Shown: in pieces, positions 19,162-29,333 of the stretch
How positions within the stretch are numbered: the first letter of the stretch is position 1
Layout of the letters: every line of letters begins with the position of its first letter
Source of the DNA: Laspinema sp. D2d
GTDB taxonomy: Bacteria; Cyanobacteriota; Cyanobacteriia; Cyanobacteriales; Laspinemataceae
DNA length: 64,000 nt
Direction: 5' to 3'
Assembly (NCBI RefSeq): GCF_025370755.1
Contig: NZ_JAMXFC010000012.1
Span: 96,823-160,822, forward strand
The notes under the pieces: generated by a model
The model's input: only the letters and a program-made list of their open reading frames with translations
Told to the model about the DNA's origin: nothing
The model's database searches: none
Position numbers and translations under genes: made by a program

Positions 19162-19902
19162 TTACTTACGCTGTTGATTTAAGTATTGAATCAGGTCATC
19201 AGACCCCCCAATGTGTTTACCGTTGATGTAAACTTGCGGAACAGTCGTTGCGCCAGAAATAGCGCGTAAAGAACGGGTGGTAATATTGTCTTTTAAGACA
19301 ATTTCTTCATACTCAAACCCATGTTCTTTGAGAGCCGCTTTAGCGCGAGCGCAATAGGGACAACCTTCTTTAGTTAACAAAGAAACACATTCAGGTTTCT
19401 TCGCTTCCGGGTTGATATACTTGAGCATAGTCTCTGCATCGGAGACTTCAAAGGGGTCGCCTTCCACCTCGGGTTCGATAAACATTTTTTCAATGGTTTT
19501 ATCTTTGACTAACATGGAATAGCGCCAGGATCGCTTGCCAAATCCCAGGTCTTCTTTATTGACCAGCATTCCCATTTTTTCCGTGAATTCGCCATTTCCA
19601 TCGGGAATGAAGGTGATGTTATCTGCTTTTTGTTCCTTTTTCCATTCATTCATCACAAATGGGTCATTGACAGAAATGCAGATAATGTCATCAACACCAT
19701 TGGCTTTAAAAGTGGGGGCTAATTCATTGTAGCCGGGAACGTGAGTGGAGGAACAAGTGGGGGTAAATGCGCCCGGTAGAGAAAAGACGATTACGGTTTT
19801 CCCAGCAAATAGCTCATTGGTGGAAAGGGTTATCCAATCTCCATTTTGACGGGTTTTCAAGGTAACATCAGGAACGGTTTGACCTTCACGATTTTGTAAC
19901 AC
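19162..19902 (-). CDS. Peroxiredoxin-glutaredoxin fusion (hybrid Prx5)
   Basis: A 246-residue cytoplasmic antioxidant enzyme. Residues 1-165 are a Prx5-type peroxiredoxin with peroxidatic Cys50 in [12 protein letters not shown]. Residues about 172-246 are a glutaredoxin with the CPYC active site (181-184), the TVPQVYING cis-proline loop and GGSDDL. The fused glutaredoxin lets the enzyme take electrons from glutathione directly to reduce H2O2 and organic peroxides. Full length compared with the family. Convergent with the MscS gene. Confidence 0.95.
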   Translation of the reverse strand: MLQNREGQTVPDVTLKTRQNGDWITLSTNELFAGKTVIVFSLPGAFTPTCSSTHVPGYNELAPTFKANGVDDIICISVNDPFVMNEWKKEQKADNITFIPDGNGEFTEKMGMLVNKEDLGFGKRSWRYSMLVKDKTIEKMFIEPEVEGDPFEVSDAETMLKYINPEAKKPECVSLLTKEGCPYCARAKAALKEHGFEYEEIVLKDNITTRSLRAISGATTVPQVYINGKHIGGSDDLIQYLNQQRK

Positions 19903-20198
19903 GATAGATTCTCCCAGTAGTTAATTTAGTCATGGATGCCAGAATTGAGGGTTAATTCAGGCAAGAAACCCCCTTGTTTTTCTCTTGGGCTAGAGTGGAT
20001 AAAACCCAAAGCAACGGCGGTCAGCTTTCGTTTCTGTAAGGGGGGAAAAGAAAGCCGGGGATTTGGTACTTCACTATTCTAGCGAATCTCAGGGACTGTT
20101 CAAGTATCGGCCAAGGGTAGGGGTGAGCGATGGATCAAGGCGATCGCTATTATGTCTGACGATCCTTGACAAAAATCACCTTCCCCGGTAACAGCGCC

Positions 20199-20948
20199 TT
20201 AATGAATAAATTGTAATAACTCACGCTGTTGCCAGAGCATTAATATGCCTGTAATTGCCATTGTTGCCAGTGCAAGCTGACGAAAGTGCTGGGTGCTCAT
20301 GCTGCGGAGGACGTAGCGACCCAAGAGGTTACCCGGGGCTGCGGCGAGTCCGATCGCCAATCCATATCCTAGGTACTGCGGTGTCATTGCACCAAAGGCC
20401 AAATAAATCACAATCTTGACAATATGAATTACCACTACATTAGCAGCTTTGGTGGCAATCATTTCTTCTTTGACTAATCCATATTTAAGATAAAGGGGAT
20501 TTAAGAGGGGACCGCTACTGCCGATGAGTCCGGAAATAAAAGCATACAGAAATCCGGCCGGTAAAAAATACCAGGTGGCAATCTGAAAACTACTTTCTTG
20601 TTTTTTTACTCCAAATCCGACTACGCTCAAGATCAGAAATAAGCCGATCAAGAGGTGTAGCCACTCTATATTTATTTGGGTAAACAAATATGCTCCTAAA
20701 ATTGCCCCTACAATCGCACCGGGTAGATACCAAAGGGTAATTTTCCAGTTGATATCATTCCAGAATAAAACAATCCGTTGCGAGTTGCCTAGCAACATTC
20801 CAATGGTAATTACGGGTGCGACTGAACCCGATCCAAGCAAAAGGTTAACCAGTGGAATTAGGAGGAGTGGACTACCTGCGGCTGCTAAGGTACTGGTAAA
20901 CCAGGAGAGGAAACTAGCGAGGGTTAACCAAACAAGGAGGATGGACAC
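20199..20948 (-). CDS. TSUP-family permease (TauE/SafE-like)
   Basis: A 249-residue integral membrane protein with about eight hydrophobic helices and the two-fold TSUP layout: GAGSPLLLIPLVNLLLG-like first repeat and FLYAFISGLIGSSGPLLNPLYLKY in the second (about 131-156). TSUP permeases export sulfite, sulfonates or related anions; the substrate here is not known. No adjacent sulfur-metabolism gene. Start at the ATG 20948. Confidence 0.9.
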   Translation of the reverse strand: MSILLVWLTLASFLSWFTSTLAAAGSPLLLIPLVNLLLGSGSVAPVITIGMLLGNSQRIVLFWNDINWKITLWYLPGAIVGAILGAYLFTQINIEWLHLLIGLFLILSVVGFGVKKQESSFQIATWYFLPAGFLYAFISGLIGSSGPLLNPLYLKYGLVKEEMIATKAANVVVIHIVKIVIYLAFGAMTPQYLGYGLAIGLAAAPGNLLGRYVLRSMSTQHFRQLALATMAITGILMLWQQRELLQFIH

Positions 20949-21414
20949 GAATGGAACGGCTGTTAAAGTTCTTTATGTCTTATTCTCCCATCTTTAACCA
21001 AATTTTAACCTAGGAAGTTCCGCAGAATGAGTCAGGTTGGGGCGAAAGTCAAGCAGTCTGGGGAAGACAGGCACATAAACAGGGCTTTTAGGGAGATTGT
21101 CGAAAGATCAGGTTAAACCGCTTGATAGGCAGGGACCTCTTTTGGCTTAAGTTGACACCCGTGGAAAGGGAAGCCCCCTATTTTTAGGGTTGGCCCTCCC
21201 ACTATGGGTCAGTCTGGATAGTCACTGGAATCTGGCATTTGGAATGGGAAAGGTGGGGTTTTGAAACCTCAGTTGTGTTTTGGGTTGAGAGATAATTGCC
21301 CTGGGGTTTTAATGAGTAAATACAGGAAGAAACGACTGAAGTCGTTACTACCAACTTAAGAAACGACTTCAGATGTTTTTGAGGTTTGCCCTTGATGCAA
21401 ATTGTCTAATTTAC
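20949..21414. other. Intergenic gap with GAAGTCGTT hairpin repeat
   Basis: Between two minus-strand genes. It holds an 11-bp perfect inverted repeat, CTGAAGTCGTT (21336-21346) with AACGACTTCAG (21362-21372), followed by a T-run in the plus direction where there is no gene to terminate. This makes a repeat element likelier than a terminator. Related wording is at 2170-2199 and 6439-6510. Confidence 0.5.
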
Positions 21415-22794
21415 CTACCCCCCGATGAACCGTTTGATAAAGTCCAATTTATTTTTATAAGGTGGGTAGCGAAAATCTAAATCAAAGCGGAAGGACTTCT
21501 CTAAGACACTTTTCCGGTGAGAAAAGGTATCAAAACTGGCTTTGCCATGATAAGACCCCATGCCACTTTCTCCGACGCCTCCAAAGGGTAATTCAGAAAC
21601 TCCCAGATGCATGATGGTATCGTTGAGGCAAACCCCACCGGAAGAGGTTTCTCTCAGGATTTGTTGCTGCTTTTGTTTATCGTTGGAAAATAGATAAAGG
21701 GCGAGGGGTTTAGGTTTTTGGTTAACCAGGGCGATCGCCTCGTCTAGTTTGTCATAATCCAAAACCGGCAGAATGGGTCCAAAGATTTCTTCTTGCATAA
21801 TCGGTGAGGTGAGGGAAACGCCATTGAGGACGGTTGGTGCAATATAGCGATCGCCTGCATCGGTTTGACCTCCGACTATAATTTCTCCCTCCTGGAGTAA
21901 CCCCTGTAGGCGATCGAATTGTTTGTCATTAATAATCCGGCCATAGTCTGGATTATTGATGGCATTTTGACCATAAAATTCGGTAATTGTGCGTTCAAGT
22001 CCGACCAACAAATCGGCTTTAATCCGACGATTGACGAGGAGATAATCCGGGGCGATACAAGTTTGACCAGCATTCATAAATTTGCCCCAAACAATCCGCT
22101 TGCAAGCGGTAGGCAAGTCAATATCAGTCTCAACAATACAAGGACTTTTTCCGCCTAGTTCTAGGGTAACGGGAGTGAGATGTTTGGCCGCCGCTTCCAT
22201 GACAATTCGGCCAATGTGAGTCCCGCCGGTAAAGAAGATATGGTCAAATTTTTGAGATAATAATTCTTGGGATGCTTCGACCCCGCCTTCTATCACGGCA
22301 ATGTAACTCGGGTCGAAGGTTTTGCGGATTAAGTCGGCGACTATGCGCGAGGTATGGGGAGAAATTTCAGAAGGTTTTAAGGTAACACAGTTTCCCGCAG
22401 CAATGGCTCCAAGTAAGGGAGAAATAGTTAGCTGAAAGGGGTAATTCCAAGGACTAATAATCAAAACAACGCCTAACGGATCGGGATAAATGCGCGCCAC
22501 ACTGGGGAATTGATCCAGCGGACGGGCGACGGTTTTAGGTTTGGTCCAGGATTTAATATGTTTGAGGACATAATTGATTTCGCGAATTACTCCGACTTCG
22601 AGCAAATAGGCTTCAAATTCAGATTTTTTTAGGTCTTTATTGAGGGCATTAATGACGAGTTCCTTGCTATCAATAACGGCTTGTTTCAGCCGTTCCAGTT
22701 GTTCGATGCGAAAGTCGATATCTTTAGTTTTACCTGTGGCAAAAAATTGGCGTTGTGCCTCAATCACGTCATGAATGCGGGATGTGGTCAGCAT
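21415..22794 (-). CDS. Aldehyde dehydrogenase, class 3 type
   Basis: A 459-residue NAD(P)-dependent aldehyde dehydrogenase. General base Glu212 in ELGGKSP and catalytic Cys246 in NAGQTCIAP are both present, as is the Rossmann-type GGTHIGRIVMEAA (about 190). Length and the C-terminal tail YPPYKNKLDFIKRFIGG fit the ALDH3 group, which in cyanobacteria oxidises fatty aldehydes to fatty acids. Some members are membrane-associated through the C-terminus. The exact substrate is inferred. An AGGGC-type HIP1 palindrome with a T-tract lies upstream at 22831-22849. Confidence 0.93.
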   Translation of the reverse strand: MLTTSRIHDVIEAQRQFFATGKTKDIDFRIEQLERLKQAVIDSKELVINALNKDLKKSEFEAYLLEVGVIREINYVLKHIKSWTKPKTVARPLDQFPSVARIYPDPLGVVLIISPWNYPFQLTISPLLGAIAAGNCVTLKPSEISPHTSRIVADLIRKTFDPSYIAVIEGGVEASQELLSQKFDHIFFTGGTHIGRIVMEAAAKHLTPVTLELGGKSPCIVETDIDLPTACKRIVWGKFMNAGQTCIAPDYLLVNRRIKADLLVGLERTITEFYGQNAINNPDYGRIINDKQFDRLQGLLQEGEIIVGGQTDAGDRYIAPTVLNGVSLTSPIMQEEIFGPILPVLDYDKLDEAIALVNQKPKPLALYLFSNDKQKQQQILRETSSGGVCLNDTIMHLGVSELPFGGVGESGMGSYHGKASFDTFSHRKSVLEKSFRFDLDFRYPPYKNKLDFIKRFIGG

Positions 22795-22976
22795 GAAGGA
22801 TATCCTTAAATTGATGGTAGAGGTTAACCCAGGGCGATCGCCCTTTTTCTATTGTATCTATTGTAGAGACGGTTGGAGGGTTGCCGACTTCTGACTGAGG
22901 TTTGGGATCGATCAGAAGCGGTTATCCTCATGAGTTACTTAAGTGATAATCACCAGGGTTTACCCCTTGGGGCGTG

Positions 22977-24371
22977 TTACAAGGGAGTTTTCGCCAGAGA
23001 ATTCTTCCCAGGTGAGGAAGGGGGGAAAGGCTGTAACCATTGTTGGGACTGTTGAATAGCATGATCTAACGCGGTTTGATAGGCGGTGATTTTTTGCGCG
23101 ACTAAAGGATGTTTACGATGAGAGGGAGGGACGGTTTGCAGGAGTGCGATCGCCTCTTGCCATTGAGAGGCGATCGCATTCCAGTCATAGAGAGAAAAGG
23201 CGGATTTTGTGAGTTGACTGGCAGTTTCTGCCGTGGCGACAGCACGCTCAAAGGGGTCAGTCTGTCTCACTTGTTGTCCGGCATAAGTCAGATTTAGCTG
23301 AGATTCGGCTAAGAGTTGTTCCGCCAAGGCACTTTGGGAATGGCTGGCAGGGACGCTGGAAAGATGAGCGATCGCCTTTTGCCACTCCCCCCTCACCGCT
23401 TCCCATTCACCCATTGAATTCGCCGTTTTTTCCAGCTTTCGGGCGCTTTCTATTTGAGCGACTGCGCGATTATAGGGGTCAAGCTGGGCAATTTTTTGAT
23501 GGACTTGAGTGAGATGACTTTCGTATTCTGGGATTTTTGGGGCGGCTAAGATCGCCTTGTCATCGTCGGGGGAAATGCTCACTAAGATTGCGATCGCTTG
23601 TTTCCACAACAGGGCAACGCTCTCCCATTGTTCCATCGTTGAGGCGGTTTCAGCCCGTTGCTTGGCTTCCTCTGCTTTAGCCATTCCCTGATAAAAGGGG
23701 TGAAATTGTAAGAGTTGTTGTTGAGAAAATGTGAGGTTTCTCTGATATTCAACCCGTTTTTGTTGGACGAGGGAATACTGGGGATAGGTCGGTGGAATGA
23801 TCTGCAACTGCGCCAATGCGTCCTCCCAAGCTTGTACTCCTTCGTCCCAATCTCGTTTGTCAACAGCAACGCGAGTCCGTTGTGAGGCTTGTCCTCCTTT
23901 AGTGAGGGCCGGTTTCAAGGGGTCTAAACGGTCAAATTGCTGACGGGCATAAGTGAGATTTTTCTGATATACTGGAAGTCTGGTTTGGGCAAAATCTCGG
24001 TGAGGATGTTCGATAGATACAGTTTTTAATCGGGCGATCGCCTCCTGCCAATGCTGGATGACTCTATCCCACTCTTCCCATGTGGCAGCGGTTTGGGTTA
24101 AATTAGCCGCTGAGGTTGCCTGGGCGATTGCTTGTGAAACCGGGTTGGGATTCTCCTCTGCCGATTCGGAAATTGACTCCGCAGGAGGTGCCGCAGTTGC
24201 CGTGAAGAGGATACTCGGATTACATCCGGCAATCATCACCGCCAGCAGGGCGATCGGAATCGTCGGAAGGGATACCCCCAGGCAGGCGGGGGAGATGCCA
24301 TGAAAAGGGGACATACTTGGCAGTTGCATAACCTGATTTGGAGATAGAGAATTGGCGATTAACAGAGGCAA
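22977..24371 (-). CDS. Putative lipoprotein with five roughly 75-residue repeats
   Basis: A 464-residue protein with a hydrophobic export segment ending in MIAGC (about residues 44-50), so probably a lipoprotein. Then five tandem repeats of about 71-76 residues each follow (from about 80 to the end). Every repeat carries a W-x6-W(Q/E/K)xA(I/L)AxL core, a Pro/Ser stretch, a Y/S-x3-L helix and a QQ-ending helix closed by (L/F/T)DP or FHP. Predicted mostly helical. The same unit appears once in the gene at 62644. I recognise no named domain and no function is known. Confidence 0.75.
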   Translation of the reverse strand: MPLLIANSLSPNQVMQLPSMSPFHGISPACLGVSLPTIPIALLAVMIAGCNPSILFTATAAPPAESISESAEENPNPVSQAIAQATSAANLTQTAATWEEWDRVIQHWQEAIARLKTVSIEHPHRDFAQTRLPVYQKNLTYARQQFDRLDPLKPALTKGGQASQRTRVAVDKRDWDEGVQAWEDALAQLQIIPPTYPQYSLVQQKRVEYQRNLTFSQQQLLQFHPFYQGMAKAEEAKQRAETASTMEQWESVALLWKQAIAILVSISPDDDKAILAAPKIPEYESHLTQVHQKIAQLDPYNRAVAQIESARKLEKTANSMGEWEAVRGEWQKAIAHLSSVPASHSQSALAEQLLAESQLNLTYAGQQVRQTDPFERAVATAETASQLTKSAFSLYDWNAIASQWQEAIALLQTVPPSHRKHPLVAQKITAYQTALDHAIQQSQQWLQPFPPSSPGKNSLAKTPL

Positions 24372-24560
24372 TTCATGCTCTTTGTATCGTTTTAGCGCGA
24401 TCGTAAGGCGATCGGGTCACTCCCAGTAATTTTTATGCCTTTCGACGTATATCGGTTACTATCTTTAGGGCTTTTATATTTAGGTGCGCGATGATTACAT
24501 CTATCTACAGACATAAATTATAGTCTCCTCTCCCTCTATGCCACGGGATGGAAACAGGGA

Positions 24561-25145
24561 TTACGGGGAGATTGCTGGAAATATGCGATTCAACTCCCAG
24601 CTAACCCCTTCAACCCCAGGAATAGTCGTTGTTTCATTCGGTAGTTTGACTTGTTTTTGTCGATAGTCAAAAGTTCCCGTTGATTTTTGGTAAGGAGTCG
24701 TATAAATTTCTAGTTGCTTTTCCAATAAATTGACAATCCAATAGTCTGAAATTCCCGCTTCAGCATACAAAGGTAATTTCACTTGGCGATCGTAGTCCAA
24801 GGAAGAATCTGCAATTTCAATCACTAGCAAAATATCATCCGGCATGGGATGATGGGAGAGGTAGTTATCCTCTCGGTTTTGTACCAGGGTAAAATCCGGT
24901 TCTGGTTCGCTATGATTGGGGAGAGTAATCGGGTCCTGACAGCGGATTTTCCCTTGCCCTGATACCCTTAAAATTAGTTGTTCGTTCAGGTTCATGCAAC
25001 ACACGGCATGAGGTTTTCCTTTGGGGACCATCTGGATTGCTTCTCCTTGGATTAATTCAGTGCGATCGCCTTCCGCAAAAAACCCCAGTTCGATGAGACG
25101 GTGATATTCTTCAATGGTAAAGCGTTTGGCCGTAGTTAGGGTCAT
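24561..25145 (-). CDS. Uma2-family endonuclease (DUF820)
   Basis: A 194-residue PD-(D/E)xK-fold protein of the Uma2/DUF820 family, abundant in cyanobacteria. Key motifs: RFTIEEYHRLIELGFFAEGDRTELI (from about 8), PEPDFTLV (about 91-98), and VIEIADSSLDYDRQVKLPLYAEAGISDYWIVNL (about 107-139), with Asp/Glu/Lys in the right order for a nuclease site. The biological role of these numerous proteins is not settled. A truncated tandem copy of its 5' end lies immediately upstream. Confidence 0.9.
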   Translation of the reverse strand: MTLTTAKRFTIEEYHRLIELGFFAEGDRTELIQGEAIQMVPKGKPHAVCCMNLNEQLILRVSGQGKIRCQDPITLPNHSEPEPDFTLVQNREDNYLSHHPMPDDILLVIEIADSSLDYDRQVKLPLYAEAGISDYWIVNLLEKQLEIYTTPYQKSTGTFDYRQKQVKLPNETTTIPGVEGVSWELNRIFPAISP

Positions 25146-25191
25146 AGGAGTGAGGGGGTTGATGACTTTTGTTATTCTACCATACCCTTTC

Positions 25192-25407
25192 CTAAATTCT
25201 AAATTCTTCCGCTACAATTAAACCTGTCAAATTAATCGAATTTTCGTTCAGGTTCATACCCAAACTGGGAGGGGGGTTCCCTGGGGGAAATTTTAGGATT
25301 ATTTGGCCTCGGATTAATTCAGTGCGATCGCCTTCTGGGAAAAACCCCAGTTCGATGAGACGGTGATACTCTTCTATGGTAAAGCGTTTGGCTGTAGCTA
25401 GGGTCAT
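25192..25407 (-). pseudogene. Truncated Uma2 copy from tandem duplication
   Basis: A 71-codon frame whose first 55 codons match the start of the neighbouring Uma2 gene (RFTIEEYHRLIELGFF is identical). It then ends in translated upstream sequence. No catalytic residues remain. The upstream regions of both copies are also alike (25146-25240 against 25408-25506), which shows a duplication of promoter plus the 5' end of the gene. Confidence 0.8.
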
Positions 25408-25509
25408 AGGAGCGAGGGGGTTGTACGACTATTATTAGTCTACCATAACCGTTCCTAAAGACCCATTCTTCGGGTACAATTAAACTAGAAAAATTAATTA
25501 ACTAAATTT

Positions 25510-28500
25510 ATGAAACGGATTGTTTTAATTGCAGGATTTGAATCGTTTAACGCTGAGTTGTACCGGCAGGCAGCACAGGTGGCAATGTCGCGTTGTCCTG
25601 AATTGAATATTCAGGTTTTTAGTGACCGAGATCTCACGGACAAAGCGGACGGGGTTGCCAGGGCACTTCAAGAGGCAGATGTATTTTTTGCCAGCTTAAT
25701 TTTTGATTATGATTGCGTCATTGAATTGCGGGAAAAAGTTCAGCATATTTCCATTCGCCTGGTGTTCGAGTCTGCCTTGGAACTGATGAGTTTAACGCAG
25801 TTAGGAAAATTTGCGATCGGGGACAAACCCAAAGGAATGCCGAAACCTGTTCAATTTATTTTGAGTAAGTTTTCTAGTGGTAGAGAAGAAGATAAACTCG
25901 CTGGATATATTAGTTTTCTCAAAACCGGACCTAAACTGCTCAAATATGTTCCACTTCAAAAAGTCCAAGATCTCCGCAATTGGCTGATTATTTATGGATA
26001 TTGGAATGCCGGGGGTGCAGAGAATGTGGCCGCTATGTGTTGGACTTTGGCCGAAAAATATCTAGGATTAACCGTTGGGGAAATTCCCCCTCCAATAGAG
26101 ACTCCTAACATGGGATTACTCCATCCCGAATATTCAGGTTATTTTGAGTCTCCCCGCCATTATTTAGAGTGGTATCACACTCAAAATCTATCCTCGGAGA
26201 GTCCCGTTGTGGGAATTCTCCTTTATCGTAAGCACGTTATCACTCAGCAAGCTTATATTCCTCAATTAATTAGACAGTTTGAACAAGCGGGGTTAATTCC
26301 ACTGCCGATTTTTATTAATGGTGTTGAGGGTCATGTTGCCGTTCGGGATTGGATGACATCCGCCGATGAAACCTGGCAACGACAACAGGGAAATAATCAA
26401 ACCCGATCCTTATCTGCCGAAGCAGTTGAAGTCGATGCGATTGTTTCTACCATTGGATTTCCCTTAGTTGGAGGTCCGGCAGGTTCAATGGAAGCAGGAC
26501 GACAAATTGAAGTAGCAAAAGGTATTTTAGGCATTAAAAATCTCCCTTATTTTATCGCAGCACCGTTATTAATTCAAGATATCCATTCCTGGACTCGCCA
26601 AGGCATTGGGGGATTGCAAAGTGTCGTATTATATGCCTTACCCGAACTCGATGGGGCGATCGATACTGTCCCCCTCGGCGGTTTAGTAGGGGAAGACATT
26701 TATTTAATTCCTGAACGAGTCAAGCGGTTAACCGGACGGATTAAATCCTGGATTGAACTGCGCAAAACACCCCCAGCAGACCGAAAAATTGCCATTATTT
26801 TATATGGATTTCCTCCGGGTTATGGTGCAACGGGAACCGCTGCCTTGCTGAATGTTCCCCGCAGTCTTCTCAACTTCCTCCAATCCCTCAAAGATAACGG
26901 TTACACTGTAGGGGATTTACCCGATGACGGAGAAGAATTAATCCGCCGGGTCAAGGTCGCCGATGAGTCACCCCTAGAGACAAAATTAACGCGATCGCAA
27001 GGCATTACTCCGACTAAAGTCAATATTAAAACGCTGGATAAATGGTTAGGGTATCTCCTCACCCGGCGGATTGAAAAACAATGGAAATCTCTCACTGATA
27101 CCGGCATCAAAACCTACGGCGATGACTATGCGATCGGGGGAATTCAGTTGGGAAATATTTGGATTGGGGTCCAACCCCCTCTCGGAATTTCCGGCGACCC
27201 CATGCGGTTGATGTTTGAACGGGATATGACCCCTCACCCTCAGTATGCCGCCTTCTATAAATGGCTTCAACATGATTTTAAGGCCCAAGCATTGGTTCAT
27301 TTTGGAATGCATGGAACCGTCGAATGGTTACCGGGGTCTCCCCTGGGAAATACGGGATATTCTTGGCCGGATATTCTTTTAGGAAATCTGCCGAATCTTT
27401 ATATTTATGCCGCAAATAATCCCTCGGAGTCAATATTAGCCAAACGGCGGGGATATGGGGTGTTAATTTCCCATAATGTACCGCCTTATGGTCGGGCAGG
27501 ATTGTACAAAGAAATGGTTTCATTGCGGGAATTGATTGGAGAATATCGGGAAGATTCGGCAAAAAATTCGGCATTGCGAGAGGCGATCGCCAAAAAAATT
27601 GTCGATATTGGCCTGGAAATGGACTGTCCTTTTGCCGAAGCCAAAAAATTAGGCATTGACTTCACCCCTGAAACAGCTAGAATGTTTAGCCCAGAGGTAT
27701 TAAACGCTTATTTTATCACCATTTACGACTATTTACAAGTCGTCGAACAACGCTTATTTTCATCGGGACTGCATACCCTGGGAGAACCTCCCAATATAGA
27801 GGCATTAAAGTCTTATCTCAATGCCTATTTTGACCAAGACTTGGAGGAGGAACTCGTAGAAGAACTCACCACAGGCAAAAAGCCCGAATCCCTCTCTCAA
27901 CTCATCCCTAATCCCGAGGAAGCCGTACAAATTTGCCAATTATTAATGCAAACCTCCGACGAAATGACCAACCTCATCCGAGGATTAAATGGGGAATATA
28001 TTCCCCCTGCACCCGGTGGGGATTTATTGCGCGATGGACCCGGAGTCTTACCTACAGGACGAAATATTCATGCCTTAGACCCCTATCGAATGCCCTCCCC
28101 TGCTGCCTACAGCCGAGGGCGAGAAATTGCCCAAAAAATCATCGCTCAACATCTGGAAGAAACCGGAAAATATCCGGAAACTGTAGCCGTCATGTTATGG
28201 GGATTAGATATTATCAAAACACGGGGTGAATCCCTAGCTATTCTGTTAGAATTAGTAGGGGCAGAACCCATCAAAGAAGGAACCGGACGGATTGTCCGCT
28301 ATGAACTTCAACCCTTAGACCAACTAAATCATCCGCGCATCGATATTTTAGCCAATCTCTCCGGCATCTTTCGCGATAGCTTCGTCAACATTATTGAACT
28401 GTTAGATGACTTATTTTTACGGGCTTCTCAAGCCGATGAACCGGAAGACAAAAACTTTATCCGCAAACACGCTTTAGATTTAAAATTACAGGGAATTGAA

Positions 28501-29232
28501 AATGTTTCTGCCCGGTTATTTTCTAATCCCGCCGGAGATTTTGGGTCTTTAGTGAATGACCAAGTTATCGATAGAAATTGGGAATCCGGCGATGAATTAG
28601 CCAAAACTTGGGAAAGTCGCAATGCTTTTAGTTACGGACGGAAAGATAAAGGTAAAGCGCGTCCGGAAGTGTTGCAACAGTTACTTAAAACGAGCGATCG
28701 CATTGTCCAAGAAATTGATTCCGTCGAATATGGACTCACCGACATTCAGGAATATTATGCCAACACCGGCGGATTAAAACGCGCCGCCGAAACCCAAAGT
28801 GGCAAAAAAGTCACCGCCAGCTTAATTGAAAGCTTCTCTAAAGATACCACCCCCCGTAAATTAGAAGACCTCTTACGCTTAGAATATCGCACCAAACTCC
28901 TCAATCCAAAATGGGCGGAATCAATGGCAAATCAAGGGTCTGGCGGTGCGTATGAAATCTCTCAACGAATGACAGCCTTAATCGGGTGGGGAGGGACCGT
29001 TGATTTTACAGATAATTGGGTGTACGATGGCGCATCAGAAACCTATGCTTTTGACCCAGAAATGTCAGAAAAACTCCGAAAAGCTAATCCTGAAGCCTTC
29101 CGCAATATTGTAGGAAGAATGCTAGAAGCTCACGGACGAGGTTTCTGGAATCCAGACGCAGATAAGCTAGAAAAACTGCAAGCATTATATGCGTTAACCG
29201 AGGATGACATTGAAGGAGTTACCGTGGCATAA
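25510..29232 (+). CDS. chlH: Magnesium chelatase subunit H, short form
   Basis: A 1,240-residue ChlH/CobN-type large chelatase subunit. It binds protoporphyrin IX and, with ChlI and ChlD, inserts Mg2+ in chlorophyll synthesis. Family motifs: WNAGGAENVAAMCW (about 161), HFGMHGTVEWLPGSPLGNTG (about 597), NNPSESILAKRRGYGVLISH (about 637), and GGDLLRDGPGVLPTGRNIHALDP (about 837). Typical cyanobacterial ChlH is about 1,330 residues; this one lacks about 90, mainly in the N-terminal region, and starts MKRIVLIAGFES. It is therefore probably a second, divergent ChlH copy, possibly used under particular light or oxygen conditions (inference). No chlI/chlD nearby. Confidence 0.9.
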   Translation: MKRIVLIAGFESFNAELYRQAAQVAMSRCPELNIQVFSDRDLTDKADGVARALQEADVFFASLIFDYDCVIELREKVQHISIRLVFESALELMSLTQLGKFAIGDKPKGMPKPVQFILSKFSSGREEDKLAGYISFLKTGPKLLKYVPLQKVQDLRNWLIIYGYWNAGGAENVAAMCWTLAEKYLGLTVGEIPPPIETPNMGLLHPEYSGYFESPRHYLEWYHTQNLSSESPVVGILLYRKHVITQQAYIPQLIRQFEQAGLIPLPIFINGVEGHVAVRDWMTSADETWQRQQGNNQTRSLSAEAVEVDAIVSTIGFPLVGGPAGSMEAGRQIEVAKGILGIKNLPYFIAAPLLIQDIHSWTRQGIGGLQSVVLYALPELDGAIDTVPLGGLVGEDIYLIPERVKRLTGRIKSWIELRKTPPADRKIAIILYGFPPGYGATGTAALLNVPRSLLNFLQSLKDNGYTVGDLPDDGEELIRRVKVADESPLETKLTRSQGITPTKVNIKTLDKWLGYLLTRRIEKQWKSLTDTGIKTYGDDYAIGGIQLGNIWIGVQPPLGISGDPMRLMFERDMTPHPQYAAFYKWLQHDFKAQALVHFGMHGTVEWLPGSPLGNTGYSWPDILLGNLPNLYIYAANNPSESILAKRRGYGVLISHNVPPYGRAGLYKEMVSLRELIGEYREDSAKNSALREAIAKKIVDIGLEMDCPFAEAKKLGIDFTPETARMFSPEVLNAYFITIYDYLQVVEQRLFSSGLHTLGEPPNIEALKSYLNAYFDQDLEEELVEELTTGKKPESLSQLIPNPEEAVQICQLLMQTSDEMTNLIRGLNGEYIPPAPGGDLLRDGPGVLPTGRNIHALDPYRMPSPAAYSRGREIAQKIIAQHLEETGKYPETVAVMLWGLDIIKTRGESLAILLELVGAEPIKEGTGRIVRYELQPLDQLNHPRIDILANLSGIFRDSFVNIIELLDDLFLRASQADEPEDKNFIRKHALDLKLQGIENVSARLFSNPAGDFGSLVNDQVIDRNWESGDELAKTWESRNAFSYGRKDKGKARPEVLQQLLKTSDRIVQEIDSVEYGLTDIQEYYANTGGLKRAAETQSGKKVTASLIESFSKDTTPRKLEDLLRLEYRTKLLNPKWAESMANQGSGGAYEISQRMTALIGWGGTVDFTDNWVYDGASETYAFDPEMSEKLRKANPEAFRNIVGRMLEAHGRGFWNPDADKLEKLQALYALTEDDIEGVTVA

Positions 29233-29333
29233 TAGGATTAAATCTCGGTCAGAACCAACCTTACCCTGAAGTTTCTGTTATAAAGATTAGGGGAAGGTTC
29301 GTAATGAGTGATTAATGTTGTTTTAAGTTGATT

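Noticed and set aside
21336..21380. Terminator for the aldehyde dehydrogenase
   Set aside because: The T-run is on the wrong strand for the minus-strand gene; more likely a repeat.
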